Assembly: GCA_017470145.1 (NCBI GenBank)
Contig: JAFUFB010000030.1
Span: 186,001 to 250,000, forward strand
Direction: 5' to 3'
DNA length: 64,000 nucleotides
Source of the DNA: Clostridia bacterium
GTDB taxonomy: Bacteria > Bacillota > Clostridia > Christensenellales > Aristaeellaceae
Positions 16,041 through 24,705 of this stretch are shown here, one piece after another. The notes below the pieces were generated by a model that worked only from the letters and a program-made list of their open reading frames with translations, was not told where the DNA came from and made no database searches. The translations under genes and the position numbers were made by a program. The stretch's first letter is position 1; each line of letters starts with the position of its first letter.

Positions 16041-16895
16041 TTATCTCCGTTTCAGGCGATATTGTCCAGGGGTAATCTCCATGATGCGCTTAAAGTTCTT
16101 GATCATGTGGCTGCAATCCGCGTATCCCGTGGCTTCGCTGATCCGAGTCAGGTCCATCTCCGTAAACAGCAGGAACCTTTCCACCTGAGCCACGCGGATC
16201 TGCTCGATATAGTCCTTGCAGCTGATGCCATAAATCTCGCGGAATTTCTTGGCAAACCAGGGATAGCTCAGGCCGCAGTAGGCCGCCAGATCCTCCACCC
16301 GCAGACTTTCCCGCAGATGGCGCTGGATATACCCGGACAGGCTGTAGATCGGATCGATCTGCGGATCCCGCTCTCCCAGGCGCAGCCCATGAGCCAGCCA
16401 GAAGCGCACCAGCGCCATGCAGATCAGGCTCAAACGGGCGCTGACGCTCAGATCAAAGCCATAGGGCCGATCGGTCGCCTCCTGAACGCACAGGGCGCTC
16501 AGCTCCGGCAGGGCCATCTCTTGTACTTCGGGGGCGGGCACCACCATGGGCAGCTTATCCCGCCAGGCCTCGCAGAAAATCGCCTTCAGGCTGGGCGCGT
16601 ATTCCGGCATTTCGGGCAGGCGATCCGGATCCATCCGCAACAGATCCATCCGCACGCTCTCCCCTTCCGGGGCCAGACGATGACGCACGCCGGGGCAGAG
16701 CAGAATCGCCTCCCCGGGGGACACCAGCAGCTCCTCCCGATCCAGGGTCACGCGGAGCTGCCCTTCCCGAATCAGGGCCAGCTCCGCAAAGTAATGGGTA
16801 ACCGCTTCCTCCGGCAGGGGAGAGCGATTGGAATCAATTCCGTAACAGTCAAAGGGCAAACACAAGGGAAGACACATTACCTTGGAGTTTTTCAT
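16041..16895 (-). CDS. AraC-family transcriptional regulator
   Basis: 284 residues. An N-terminal cupin-type sensing domain (LREEELLVSPGEAILLCPGVRH region, about 45-75) and a C-terminal double helix-turn-helix (about 185-284) with YCGLSYPWFAKKFREIYG and TRISEATGYADCSHMIKNFKR, ending in the typical TPGQYRLKR. It probably responds to a sugar or another small molecule. It has its own promoter. No target gene is evident beside it. Confidence 0.88.
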   Translation of the reverse strand: MKNSKVMCLPLCLPFDCYGIDSNRSPLPEEAVTHYFAELALIREGQLRVTLDREELLVSPGEAILLCPGVRHRLAPEGESVRMDLLRMDPDRLPEMPEYAPSLKAIFCEAWRDKLPMVVPAPEVQEMALPELSALCVQEATDRPYGFDLSVSARLSLICMALVRFWLAHGLRLGERDPQIDPIYSLSGYIQRHLRESLRVEDLAAYCGLSYPWFAKKFREIYGISCKDYIEQIRVAQVERFLLFTEMDLTRISEATGYADCSHMIKNFKRIMEITPGQYRLKRR

Positions 16896-16939
16896 GGACG
16901 CCTCCAGTCAGTGCCAAATCAATATTTTGAACAGGGATT

Positions 16940-16968
16940 ATTATACCCGGTAATTAACAAAAATTCAA
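16940..16968 (-). promoter_or_regulatory. promoter of the AraC-family gene
   Basis: TTGAAT (complement of 16963-16968), 17-nt AT-rich spacer, TATAAT (complement of 16940-16945), in the gap after queA. Confidence 0.75.
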
Positions 16969-17006
16969 CGATATTTTTCGACAATCCGGTATTTATGTTA
17001 GCCCTT

Positions 17007-18035
17007 TTATTCTATCAGCATAGCATCGCCAAAAGAAAAAAATCGATATTTTTCCTGTACGGCCTGCCTGTAAACGCGCAGGGCCTCCTCCCGGCCCAGG
17101 AAAGCGCTGACCAGCATCAGTAGTGTGCTCTGGGGCAGATGGAAATTGGTGATCAGGGCATCCACTGCCTTGATCTTCACCCCGGGATAAATAAAGATCT
17201 GGGTTTCCCCGGCCCCGGCGTGGATGATTCCATCCTCCGTAGCCATGGTTTCCAGGGTACGGACGGAGGTGGTGCCCACGCAGACGATGCGCCCGCCGGC
17301 TTTCCGAATCCGATTCAGGGTGTCCGCCGCCTCCGGCGTTACCTGGCAGAACTCGCTGTGCATCACGTGGGTTTCCACATCCTCCACCTTCACTGGGCGG
17401 AAGGTGCCCAGCCCTACATGCAGCAGCACAGGCACGATGGTAATCCCCTTCTGCCGAATCCGCTCCAGCAGCTCCGGGGTAAAATGCAGCCCCGCCGTGG
17501 GCGCGGCCGCGGAGCCCTCCTCCCGGGCATAGACCGTTTGATACCGCTCCGGATCCGCCAGCTTTTCATGAATGTAAGGAGGCAGGGGCATCTCCCCCAG
17601 CCGGTCCAGCAATTCCTCAAAGACGCCCTCGTAATGGAACCGCACCTTCCGGCCGCCGGTTTCATTCACATTCTCCAACATTTCGCACCGCAACAGCCCC
17701 TCCCCAAAGGAGCAAAACGTCCCCGGCTTCAGCCGCCGCCCAGGCCGCACCAGGGCTTCCCAGTCCGTGGCATTTTCCCGGCGCAGCAGCAGCACCTCCA
17801 CCGGCACCCCCGTGTCCTCCTTCACGCCCAGCAGCCTGGCGGGAATGACCCGGGTTTCGTTCACCACCAGGGCGTCCCCGGGGTGCAGATATTCAATGAT
17901 GTCGTAGAAATGCCGATGCTCGATTCGTCCCTCCGCCCGATGCACCACCAGCAGCCGGGAATGGTCCCGGGGCTCCATGGGGGTCTGGGCGATCAGCTCC
18001 TCCGGGAGCTTATAATCAAAATCCGCCGTTCTCAT
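17007..18035 (-). CDS. queA: S-adenosylmethionine:tRNA ribosyltransferase-isomerase
   Basis: 342 residues, full length. Begins [19 protein letters not shown] and contains [29 protein letters not shown] and [17 protein letters not shown], all QueA hallmarks. It transfers and isomerises the ribosyl part of SAM onto preQ1-tRNA in queuosine synthesis. It starts 5 nt after ruvB, a common clostridial ruvB-queA pair. Confidence 0.96.
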   Translation of the reverse strand: MRTADFDYKLPEELIAQTPMEPRDHSRLLVVHRAEGRIEHRHFYDIIEYLHPGDALVVNETRVIPARLLGVKEDTGVPVEVLLLRRENATDWEALVRPGRRLKPGTFCSFGEGLLRCEMLENVNETGGRKVRFHYEGVFEELLDRLGEMPLPPYIHEKLADPERYQTVYAREEGSAAAPTAGLHFTPELLERIRQKGITIVPVLLHVGLGTFRPVKVEDVETHVMHSEFCQVTPEAADTLNRIRKAGGRIVCVGTTSVRTLETMATEDGIIHAGAGETQIFIYPGVKIKAVDALITNFHLPQSTLLMLVSAFLGREEALRVYRQAVQEKYRFFSFGDAMLIE

Positions 18036-18040
18036 GCTCG

Positions 18041-19081
18041 TTATTCTATCTCCATTTTCAATTGCTCCTGGGCCGCAGCGGGCATCTGCTTTTTCATATG
18101 GGCCCAGGCCAGGGGCGTGCAGATGCGGCCCCGAGGGGTCCGCTGCAGGAAGCCCAGCTGCATCAGGTAGGGCTCGTACACATCCTCAATGGTCACCGCG
18201 TCCTCCCCAGTGGTGGCCGCCAGGGTATCCAGCCCCACCGGCCCGCCGCCGAACTTTTCCATCATGCAGGTCAGCATATTTCGGTCCACCTTGTCCAGCC
18301 CCAGCTCGTCCACCTCCAGCAGGGTCAGGGCCTCCCGGGCCACCTCCCGGCTGATATGGCCGCCGGCTTTGACCTGGGCGTAGTCCCGCACCCGTTTCAG
18401 CATTCGGTTGGCGATTCGGGGCGTGCCCCGGCTGCGGCGGGCAATCTCCAGCATGCCCTCCGCGTCTGCGTCCACCCCCAGGATGCCGGCGCTACGCTGA
18501 ACGATCTTGCTCAAATCCTCCGGGGAATACATCTCCAGCCGGAACAGCATGCCGAACCGATCCCGCAGGGGGGCGGAAAGCTGCCCCGCCCGGGTGGTAG
18601 CCCCCACCAGAGTGAACTTGGGCAGATCCACCCGAATGCTGCGGGCGGTGGGCCCCTTGCCGATCATGATATCGATGGCATAATCCTCCATGGCGGGATA
18701 CAGCACCTCCTCCACCTGACGGGAGAGGCGGTGAATTTCGTCAATGAACAGCACATCCCCGGCGTTCAGGTTGCTGAGGATGGAGGCCAGATCCCCCGGC
18801 CGCTCGATGGCCGGCCCGCTGGTGACCCGGATACTCTGGCCCATCTCCGCCGCCACGATGCAGGCCAGGGTGGTTTTCCCCAGCCCGGGAGGGCCATACA
18901 ACAGCATATGATCCAGGGCGTCGTGGCGGGACAGGGCGGCCTGAATGTAGATATTCAAGCTGTCCTTCACCGCCTGCTGTCCCACGTAATCCTTGAGTGT
19001 ATGGGGGCGGAGCGTCTGCTCCACCGCGCTGTCCTCCGGCTGGAATCCGGAGGTTACAAAACGTTCATCATCCATCTGCAA
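18041..19081 (-). CDS. ruvB: Holliday junction branch migration ATPase RuvB
   Basis: 346 residues. Walker [12 protein letters not shown], Walker [11 protein letters not shown], sensor 1 [19 protein letters not shown] and the C-terminal winged-helix DNA-binding part ([10 protein letters not shown]). Hexameric motor that works with RuvA and RuvC. ruvA lies upstream, with a 120-nt gap holding a degenerate element B. Confidence 0.97.
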   Translation of the reverse strand: MQMDDERFVTSGFQPEDSAVEQTLRPHTLKDYVGQQAVKDSLNIYIQAALSRHDALDHMLLYGPPGLGKTTLACIVAAEMGQSIRVTSGPAIERPGDLASILSNLNAGDVLFIDEIHRLSRQVEEVLYPAMEDYAIDIMIGKGPTARSIRVDLPKFTLVGATTRAGQLSAPLRDRFGMLFRLEMYSPEDLSKIVQRSAGILGVDADAEGMLEIARRSRGTPRIANRMLKRVRDYAQVKAGGHISREVAREALTLLEVDELGLDKVDRNMLTCMMEKFGGGPVGLDTLAATTGEDAVTIEDVYEPYLMQLGFLQRTPRGRICTPLAWAHMKKQMPAAAQEQLKMEIE

Positions 19082-19120
19082 ACCCTTTTCCTACTCGTCT
19101 TCTCCGTCTATTGAGTTCTC

Positions 19121-19207
19121 CGCAAGCTTGATCGTCGCGACAGCGTTCCTTAAAGCTTGAGATTTGATTTTTTGAAACGCCCGCCATCGGCGGTCGAAAA
19201 ATCAAAT
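19121..19207 (-). repeat. element B at the ruvA stop codon (degenerate second hairpin)
   Basis: Hairpin I: ATTTGATTTTT (19162-19172) is the exact inverse of 19197-19207, which includes the ruvA stop TGA (19202-19204) and the preceding codon; the core is CCGCC-GAT-GGCGG. Hairpin II is reduced: CAAGCTT (19123-19129) with AAGCTTG (19153-19159), enclosing the conserved CGCGAC motif. Confidence 0.65.
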
Positions 19208-19813
19208 TCCCGCCATGTTCCGCAGCGCCAGGCGGATCAGCTCCTCCGCCTTGTCGCTCTGGTCCTTCACCTTGGACACGGCGTTCCGGGCCTCCATGGC
19301 AGAGTAGCCCAAAGCCGTCAAGGCTTCGATGGCTTCCATCACATGGTCCGCCTGCCCGGCCATCACTGGCGCGGCGCCGGCTCCACCCTCCGCCTGCAAA
19401 GAAACATCCGCCTGGGTCACCTTCTCCTTCAGCTCCAGGGCGATGCGCTGGGCCGTCTTCTTGCCGATACCCGGCGCCCGGGACATGGCATTCACATCCC
19501 CCAGCAGAATCGCCAGGTTCAAGTCCCGCAGGGGCATGGCTCCCAGGAGCCCCAGGGCGGTTTTCGCCCCCACGCCGGAGACGGAGGTCAGCTGCAGAAA
19601 CATCTGCTTCTCCTCCTTCGTGGCAAAGCCGTACAGCTCCATGGCGTCATCCCGCACATTCAGCACGGTGTAGCACCGCATGGTCTCCCCCTGGGCGGGA
19701 GCGGCCTGCAGGGTGTTGTTGGAACAGCTCAGCTGCCAGCCCACCCCCGCCGCCAGCAGCACCAGGCTGCCGTTGGCCTTTTCGCAAACCTGGCCTTCAA
19801 TAAAAGCGTACAT
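19202..19813 (-). CDS. ruvA: Holliday junction DNA-binding protein RuvA
   Basis: 203 residues from ATG 19813 (MYAFIEGQVCEK), chosen because AAGGAG lies 7 nt upstream and family members begin here; an upstream in-frame ATG only adds palindrome-derived sequence. Contains the N-terminal OB fold, two helix-hairpin-helix motifs (LTSVSGVGAKTALGLL and APGIGKKTAQRIALEL) and the C-terminal RuvB-binding domain (ALTALGYSAMEARNAV). It tetramerises on Holliday junctions. Confidence 0.95.
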   Translation of the reverse strand: MYAFIEGQVCEKANGSLVLLAAGVGWQLSCSNNTLQAAPAQGETMRCYTVLNVRDDAMELYGFATKEEKQMFLQLTSVSGVGAKTALGLLGAMPLRDLNLAILLGDVNAMSRAPGIGKKTAQRIALELKEKVTQADVSLQAEGGAGAAPVMAGQADHVMEAIEALTALGYSAMEARNAVSKVKDQSDKAEELIRLALRNMAGI

Positions 19814-19858
19814 GATTTCTCCTTGATTTGTTTCATCCGGGTGTGAAGAAAACCCTCT

Positions 19859-19885
19859 CACTCCCCCGCTCCGTGGAGGAGCTTT
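19859..19885. repeat. family A palindrome upstream of ruvA
   Basis: CTCCCCCGCTCCGTGGAGGA-type copy with mismatches, between the rph-rdgB gene and ruvA. In the minus frame it is translated APPRSGG, as are several other copies. Confidence 0.6.
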
Positions 19886-19956
19886 GATCATTTTTTCAGC
19901 CAGCACAGGTTGATTCAACCAGCACGGAGGCGAAGCCCTTTCGCTCCCTGTTTTCC

Positions 19957-21267
19957 TTACAGCTGCTTCATCTTTTCCTTCATGATTTCACAGGCCCGGG
20001 CCCGGTGGCTGATGGCGTTCTTCTCCTCCTCATTCACCTGGGCAAAGGTCTTTCCCAGGGGCTCGTACAGGAAGAGGGGATCATATCCGAAGCCCCCGTT
20101 CCCCCGGCGCTCCCGCAGGATCACCCCGGGGCATTTCCCTTCCGCCAGGATGGGCTCCTGCCCCGGCAGCTTCAAGGCCAGGGCACAGACGAAGTGAGCC
20201 TCCCGATCCTCGACCTGCTCCATCTTCCGCAGCAGCAGATCGTTGTTGGCCTCGTCGTCCCCATGGACGCCTGCATACCGGGCGGAATAGACCCCCGGCT
20301 CGCCGCCCAGGGCAGTGACCATGAGGCCGCTGTCATCCGCGATGGCGGGCAGCCCTGTGGCGGCGCAAACCGCCTCCGCCTTGATGATAGCGTTGGCCGC
20401 GAAGGTATCCCCATCCTCCACGATGTCCTCCGTAAACCCGGCGGCGCTCATGGGCAGAATGGTGTAATAATCCTGGAAGATGTGGCTCAGCTCCTTCAGC
20501 TTGTGGGCGTTGCCCGTGGCCGCCAACAGCACCGGCTTGGCGCACAGATGCCGCGCCCGGTCTCCCAGGGCTTCCCGTTGGGCAGCCATCAGCTCCCGAA
20601 TGCCCTTTTCGCCATAAGCCAGCAGCTGCTCCAGCTCCTTTCGGCTAAAGGCCCGACCCTCGCCGGTGCCCTGCAGTTCGATCATCTCGCCCTGCTCGTT
20701 CATGACGAAGTTCATGTCCACCTGGGCCCGGCTGTCCTCCTGATAGCACAAATCCAGGCTGGGCACGTTCTCCACGATGCCGGCGGAGATGGCCGCCACC
20801 TGATGGCGCAGGGGGGAGGCCAGCAGCTTCCCCTCCTGGATCAGCCGGTCCACGGCGCAGGTCAGGGCCACCATGGCCCCGGTAATGGAGGCCGTCCGGG
20901 TTCCGCCGTCCGCCTCCAGCACGTCGCAGTCCAGGGTGATGGTTCGCTCCCCCAGGGCCTTTAGGTCAATGGCCTGGCGCAGGGCCCGGCCGATAAGCCG
21001 CTGGATCTCCACCCCGCGGCCGTCCTTCTTGATGCCGTCCCGCTTTTTCCGGGTCCCGGTGGAGGCGGGGAGCATGGCGTATTCCGCTGTCACCCAGCCC
21101 TGGCCCTTTCCCTTCAGGAAGGGGGGCACAACCTCCTCCACGCTGGCGGTACAAATCACCCGGGTCCCCCCGGTGGCGATGAGGCAGCTGCCTGCCGCCG
21201 TTTTTACAAAATCGGTCTGAATGGAAATCTCCCGCTGCTGATCCGGCTCTCTTCCGTCAAAACGCAT
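19957..21267 (-). CDS. rph-rdgB: RNase PH - RdgB (XTP/dITP pyrophosphatase) fusion protein
   Basis: 436 residues. Residues 1-240 are RNase PH ([32 protein letters not shown]...[35 protein letters not shown] quoted in part), which trims tRNA 3' ends. Residues about 246-436 are the Ham1/RdgB house-cleaning NTPase ([52 protein letters not shown]), which removes inosine and xanthosine triphosphates. No stop or frameshift separates them; the linker is only a few residues. The two genes are often neighbours in Firmicutes, so a fusion is plausible. Own promoter at 21318. Confidence 0.95.
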   Translation of the reverse strand: MRFDGREPDQQREISIQTDFVKTAAGSCLIATGGTRVICTASVEEVVPPFLKGKGQGWVTAEYAMLPASTGTRKKRDGIKKDGRGVEIQRLIGRALRQAIDLKALGERTITLDCDVLEADGGTRTASITGAMVALTCAVDRLIQEGKLLASPLRHQVAAISAGIVENVPSLDLCYQEDSRAQVDMNFVMNEQGEMIELQGTGEGRAFSRKELEQLLAYGEKGIRELMAAQREALGDRARHLCAKPVLLAATGNAHKLKELSHIFQDYYTILPMSAAGFTEDIVEDGDTFAANAIIKAEAVCAATGLPAIADDSGLMVTALGGEPGVYSARYAGVHGDDEANNDLLLRKMEQVEDREAHFVCALALKLPGQEPILAEGKCPGVILRERRGNGGFGYDPLFLYEPLGKTFAQVNEEEKNAISHRARACEIMKEKMKQL

Positions 21268-21317
21268 CTCGCTTTTATCTCCTCAATATCGTCCTTATCC
21301 CGCTTTCGGAACACTTC

Positions 21318-21346
21318 ATTTTATCGAAACCACCATAGCCTGTCAA
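21318..21346 (-). promoter_or_regulatory. promoter of rph-rdgB
   Basis: TTGACA (complement of 21341-21346), 17-nt spacer, TAAAAT (complement of 21318-21323). Its -35 box lies next to the -35 box of the ruvC promoter (21348-21353), so the two are back to back. Confidence 0.8.
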
Positions 21347-21347
21347 C

Positions 21348-21376
21348 TTGACTTTTCCCCCTGTTCCAGGTACCAT
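21348..21376 (+). promoter_or_regulatory. promoter of ruvC
   Basis: TTGACT (21348-21353), 17-nt spacer, TACCAT (21371-21376). Confidence 0.6.
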
Positions 21377-21396
21377 GATGGACAGTTACCTATATC

Positions 21397-21460
21397 TGTT
21401 TCGTCGTATGCGCGCGGGAGTTCCCCTCCTGAGTGAAACTTCCCTTCGCACGACGAAACA
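21397..21460 (+). promoter_or_regulatory. large inverted repeat in the ruvC leader
   Basis: TGTTTCGTCGT (21397-21407) pairs perfectly with ACGACGAAACA (21450-21460). A smaller GGGAG/CTCC pairing lies in the loop. It falls between the promoter and the start codon, so it would be in the ruvC 5' UTR. Confidence 0.5.
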
Positions 21461-21495
21461 GCGCCATAATATTGCATAGAAACGAGGCAAACAGA

Positions 21496-21990
21496 TTGAT
21501 CGTTCTTGGCATTGACCCGGGATATGCCCTGATGGGATGGGGCGTGGTGGAAAGCGTCGGCAGCCGCATGCGGCTGATTAACTATGGCTGCGTGGAGACG
21601 AAGGCCGGGGCGCCGATGCAAACCCGGCTGCGGACGCTGCAGCTGGGGGTGCGGGATCTGCTGCAAATCTACAAACCAGACGACGTGGCTTTTGAAGAGC
21701 TGTTTTTCGCCCGCAATGTAACCACCGCCCTCATGGTGGGTGCGGCCCGGGGCGCCGCCATCATCGCCGCGGCGGAGTATACGGAAAACCTGTACGAATA
21801 TACCCCCATGCAGATCAAGCAGGCCGTTACCGGATATGGCAAGGCGGATAAGAAGCAGGTGCAGCAGATGGTGAAGCTGCTGCTGAAGATGGACACCATT
21901 CCCAAGCCGGACGACGCAGCGGACGCCATCGCCTGCGCCATCACCCACTGCCAGACTGGCCCCGCCAAATCTCAGTTTTTGATGAAATGA
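21496..21990 (+). CDS. ruvC: Holliday junction resolvase RuvC
   Basis: 164 residues from TTG 21496 (MIVLGIDPGYALMGWGV), chosen because GAGG lies 8 nt upstream and RuvC begins this way; an upstream in-frame start adds about 20 unrelated residues. Catalytic acids: D7 in IDPG, a glutamate in FEELFF, and the C-terminal pair in DDAADAIACAITH. It cuts the junctions moved by RuvAB. It is transcribed away from ruvAB and alone, convergent with ftsH. Confidence 0.95.
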   Translation: MIVLGIDPGYALMGWGVVESVGSRMRLINYGCVETKAGAPMQTRLRTLQLGVRDLLQIYKPDDVAFEELFFARNVTTALMVGAARGAAIIAAAEYTENLYEYTPMQIKQAVTGYGKADKKQVQQMVKLLLKMDTIPKPDDAADAIACAITHCQTGPAKSQFLMK

Positions 21991-22031
21991 TATATGTATG
22001 CCTCTCCCTTCAGGAAACATTTGTTGGACTG

Positions 22032-22057
22032 AAAAACCCGGCCGAAGCCGGGTTTTT
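22032..22057. terminator. bidirectional terminator between ruvC and ftsH
   Basis: AAAAACCCGGC, loop CGAA, GCCGGGTTTTT: a symmetric stem with A and T runs that serves both convergent genes. Confidence 0.9.
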
Positions 22058-22061
22058 CTCT

Positions 22062-23924
22062 TTATGCCAGGGCGGTTTCCTCCGGTTGGGCGTTCAGAAT
22101 CCTCATGAACTCCTCCCCCGTGATGGTTTCCTGTTTCAGCAGGTACGCCGCCAACTCGTGGAGCTTTGCCTCGTTTTCCCGCAGAATCTGGTCCGCCTTG
22201 CTCCGGGCCTGCTTCACCAGGCTCACCACCTGATCGTCGATCTTCTCGGAATAGGCCGGGCTGCAGGCCAGGGAAGTATCCCCGCCCAGATACTGATTGG
22301 TCACCGTTTCCATGGCTACCATGCCAAATTCGCCCATGCCGTATCGGGTAATCATCCCCCGGGCCAGCTTGGTGGCCTTCTCAATATCGTTGGAGGCGCC
22401 GGTGGTAATGGAATGGAAGATCAGCTGCTCCGCCGCCTGGCCCCCTGTCAGGGTGACGATCTTATTCAGCAGCTCCTCCCGGCTCATCAAGTAGTGCTCA
22501 TCCTCGTCCACCTGCATGGTGTATCCCAGGGCGCCAGAGGTCCGGGGGATGATGGTGATCTTGGTCACCGGAGCGGAATGGGTCTGCATGGCCGCCACCA
22601 GGGCATGGCCGATCTCATGGTAGGAAACGATTCGCTTTTCATTTTCCGACATCACGGCGTTCTTCCGCTGATAGCCGGCAATGACCGTCTCCACGCTTTC
22701 CATCAGGTCCCCCTGGCTGACCTCGCTGCGTCCCAGCCGAACCGCCCGCAGGGCTGCCTCGTTGATAATGTTGGCCAATTCCGCGCCGGAAGCGCCAGAG
22801 GTAGCCCGGGCAATCTCCTTCAGGTCGATGCCGCTTTCGCATTTCACGTTCTTCGCGTGCACCCGCAGAATCGCCTCCCGGCCCTGCAGGTCCGGCAGCT
22901 CCACCGGTACCCGCCGGTCAAAGCGCCCCGGCCGCAGCAGAGCGGGATCCAGGCTCTCCGGCCGGTTGGTGGCCGCCAGAATCACCACGCCCTTCTTGCC
23001 GTCGAAGCCGTCCATCTCCGTCAACAGTTGGTTCAGGGTCTGCTCCCGTTCGTCGTTGCCGCCAATGGCGCCGGCCCCGTCCCGCTTCTTGCCGATGGTA
23101 TCAATTTCGTCGATAAACACAATGCAGGGCGCCTTTTCATTGGCCTGCTTGAATAGATCCCGCACCTTGGCGGCGCCCATGCCCACAAACATCTCCACAA
23201 ACTCCGACCCGGAGATGGAGAAGAAGGGCACCTTCGCCTCCCCGGCCACCGCCTTGGCCAGCAGCGTCTTGCCCGTGCCGGGAGGGCCCACCAGCAGTGC
23301 CCCCTTTGGCAGCTTCGCGCCGATGCCGGCGTACTTGTCCGGATGCTCCAGGAAGTCCACGATTTCCTTCAGAGCGTCCTTGGCTTCTTCCTCCCCCGCC
23401 ACGTCCGCGAAGGTGACGCCGGTTTCCTTGTCCGCCACGATCTTGGCGTTGGCCTTGCCGAAAGACAGGGCGTTCATGCCCCCGCCCATGCGCTTCGTCA
23501 GCTGATTGCTCAGCAGATGGCCCAGGCCCCAGAAGATGGCGATGGGCAAAATCCAGCTGAACACGAAGGACAGCAGGGTGTTATTCTGGGTCGGAATCGA
23601 TGCGCTGAACCGGACTCCCGCATTCTGCAGCCGGGTGATCAGCCCGTCATCCGGGAAAACCGCCGTCTTGTACAACTCCTCCTGTCCCTGGTCGTTGATG
23701 GCCACAAAGATAATCTGGTCCGCCTCCTGTTCCAGGGAAACCTCGCTGACCCGGCCCGCGTCCACCCAGGTCAGAAAATCGCTGTATCCAACAACCTGAA
23801 TCTGCCGCGCCATCATCGTGGGAAAGATGAAGGCGTTCAGCAGCAGCACGATCGTCGTTACGATCACCACGTAGAAGATCAACGGCCTTTTCGCATTGTG
23901 ATCTCCATCATTGTTTTCAAACAT
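22062..23924 (-). CDS. ftsH: ATP-dependent membrane zinc metalloprotease FtsH
   Basis: 620 residues. Two membrane helices near the N-terminus (about 15-35 and 108-130) enclose an external domain; AAA+ domain with Walker [12 protein letters not shown], Walker B IVFIDEID and the second region of homology ([20 protein letters not shown]-like); then the zinc site HEIGH (usually HEAGH). It degrades misassembled membrane proteins and short-lived regulators. Monocistronic. Confidence 0.96.
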   Translation of the reverse strand: MFENNDGDHNAKRPLIFYVVIVTTIVLLLNAFIFPTMMARQIQVVGYSDFLTWVDAGRVSEVSLEQEADQIIFVAINDQGQEELYKTAVFPDDGLITRLQNAGVRFSASIPTQNNTLLSFVFSWILPIAIFWGLGHLLSNQLTKRMGGGMNALSFGKANAKIVADKETGVTFADVAGEEEAKDALKEIVDFLEHPDKYAGIGAKLPKGALLVGPPGTGKTLLAKAVAGEAKVPFFSISGSEFVEMFVGMGAAKVRDLFKQANEKAPCIVFIDEIDTIGKKRDGAGAIGGNDEREQTLNQLLTEMDGFDGKKGVVILAATNRPESLDPALLRPGRFDRRVPVELPDLQGREAILRVHAKNVKCESGIDLKEIARATSGASGAELANIINEAALRAVRLGRSEVSQGDLMESVETVIAGYQRKNAVMSENEKRIVSYHEIGHALVAAMQTHSAPVTKITIIPRTSGALGYTMQVDEDEHYLMSREELLNKIVTLTGGQAAEQLIFHSITTGASNDIEKATKLARGMITRYGMGEFGMVAMETVTNQYLGGDTSLACSPAYSEKIDDQVVSLVKQARSKADQILRENEAKLHELAAYLLKQETITGEEFMRILNAQPEETALA

Positions 23925-23980
23925 ATGCTTCCTCTCCTGCCCTCCCTCGTTTCCAATCGTTTTGCGGAAAGGGCATGGGT

Positions 23981-24008
23981 ATTATATCCTGTTTTTCAGG
24001 GAAATAAA
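23981..24008 (-). promoter_or_regulatory. possible promoter of ftsH
   Basis: TATAAT (complement of 23981-23986) with a weak TTTATT -35 box 16 nt upstream. A better TTGACT is 22 nt upstream, too far for a normal spacer. Confidence 0.4.
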
Positions 24009-24090
24009 AGTCAATTTGACTATCTTTCACCAAATGTTCATCTTTCGCACCCCTTCGGGGGGAAGAGGCTTTCGCCAACGTTTTCTCTCG

Positions 24091-24125
24091 AAAAAAACCG
24101 GAGAGAAGAACAGGCTTCTCTCCGG
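24091..24125 (-). terminator. terminator of the DtxR-family gene
   Basis: CCGGAGAGAAG pairs perfectly with CTTCTCTCCGG and is followed by seven T on the minus strand. Confidence 0.92.
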
Positions 24126-24138
24126 CTCATCCCAGCGA

Positions 24139-24501
24139 TCATTTCAGCTTCTTTTCGCAGGCCTTCAGCGCCGCGAAGGTCTCATCGCTGATGACATGCT
24201 CAATGCGGCAGGCGTCCTCCGTGGCGTTCTCCTCGGAAACCCCCAGCTTCTCGAACAGGCTGCTCAGCACCTGATGGCGCTCATAGATTTTCTCCGCGAT
24301 GGCCTGCCCCTTCTCGGTGAAGGCCAGGTTGCCGTCCTCCTCCACGATGATGCAGTCATCCTCCCGCAGCTTGGCCATGCCCCGGCTGACAGAGGGGCGG
24401 GAAAGCTCCATCTCCTCCGCCACGTCGATGGCCCGCACGGTGTGCTTTTTCTTCTTCAGGACCAGGATAGTCTCCAGGTACATTTCGCCGGATTCGCGCA
24501 T
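24139..24501 (-). CDS. DtxR/MntR-family metal-dependent repressor
   Basis: 120 residues: an N-terminal winged helix (IDVAEEMELSRPSVSRGMAKLREDDCI, key positions about 24-50) followed by the metal-binding dimerisation helices (ERHQVLSSLFEKLGVSEENATEDACRIEHVIS). The short form without the SH3-like domain resembles MntR more than DtxR. It would sense manganese or iron. It has its own promoter and terminator, and no transporter is adjacent. Confidence 0.88.
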   Translation of the reverse strand: MRESGEMYLETILVLKKKKHTVRAIDVAEEMELSRPSVSRGMAKLREDDCIIVEEDGNLAFTEKGQAIAEKIYERHQVLSSLFEKLGVSEENATEDACRIEHVISDETFAALKACEKKLK

Positions 24502-24552
24502 GATGATTCACGCTCCTTCCAGATTTCGCTCTACTTCTTTCGCGTTGGCGTC

Positions 24553-24581
24553 ATTATACTTTGTTTTTCTCTTTGACGCAA
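24553..24581 (-). promoter_or_regulatory. promoter of the DtxR-family gene
   Basis: TTGCGT (complement of 24576-24581), 17-nt spacer, TATAAT (complement of 24553-24558). Confidence 0.75.
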
Positions 24582-24605
24582 GGTATTTTTTAATGTTCTT
24601 TTCCG

Positions 24606-24705
24606 CAACCTCAATTGTCGGAACTCCCAACTGGGGAGATTCCTCTGTTTCGGTTGAGCAGAGCATGGACGAAATTTCCGCCACTGGCGGTCGTCAATGC
24701 TCTGC
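24606..24705 (-). repeat. element B at the glpK stop codon
   Basis: Hairpin I: 24658-24672 (GCAGAGCATGGACGA) is the inverse of 24691-24705 in 14 of 15 positions; the latter holds the last three codons of glpK and its stop TGA (24694-24696). Core CCGCC-AGT-GGCGG. Hairpin II: CAACC/GGTTG outer arms (24652-24656 and 24606-24610), inner CTCCC/GGGAG, with the conserved CAGAG and CGACAA motifs between. Confidence 0.75.
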
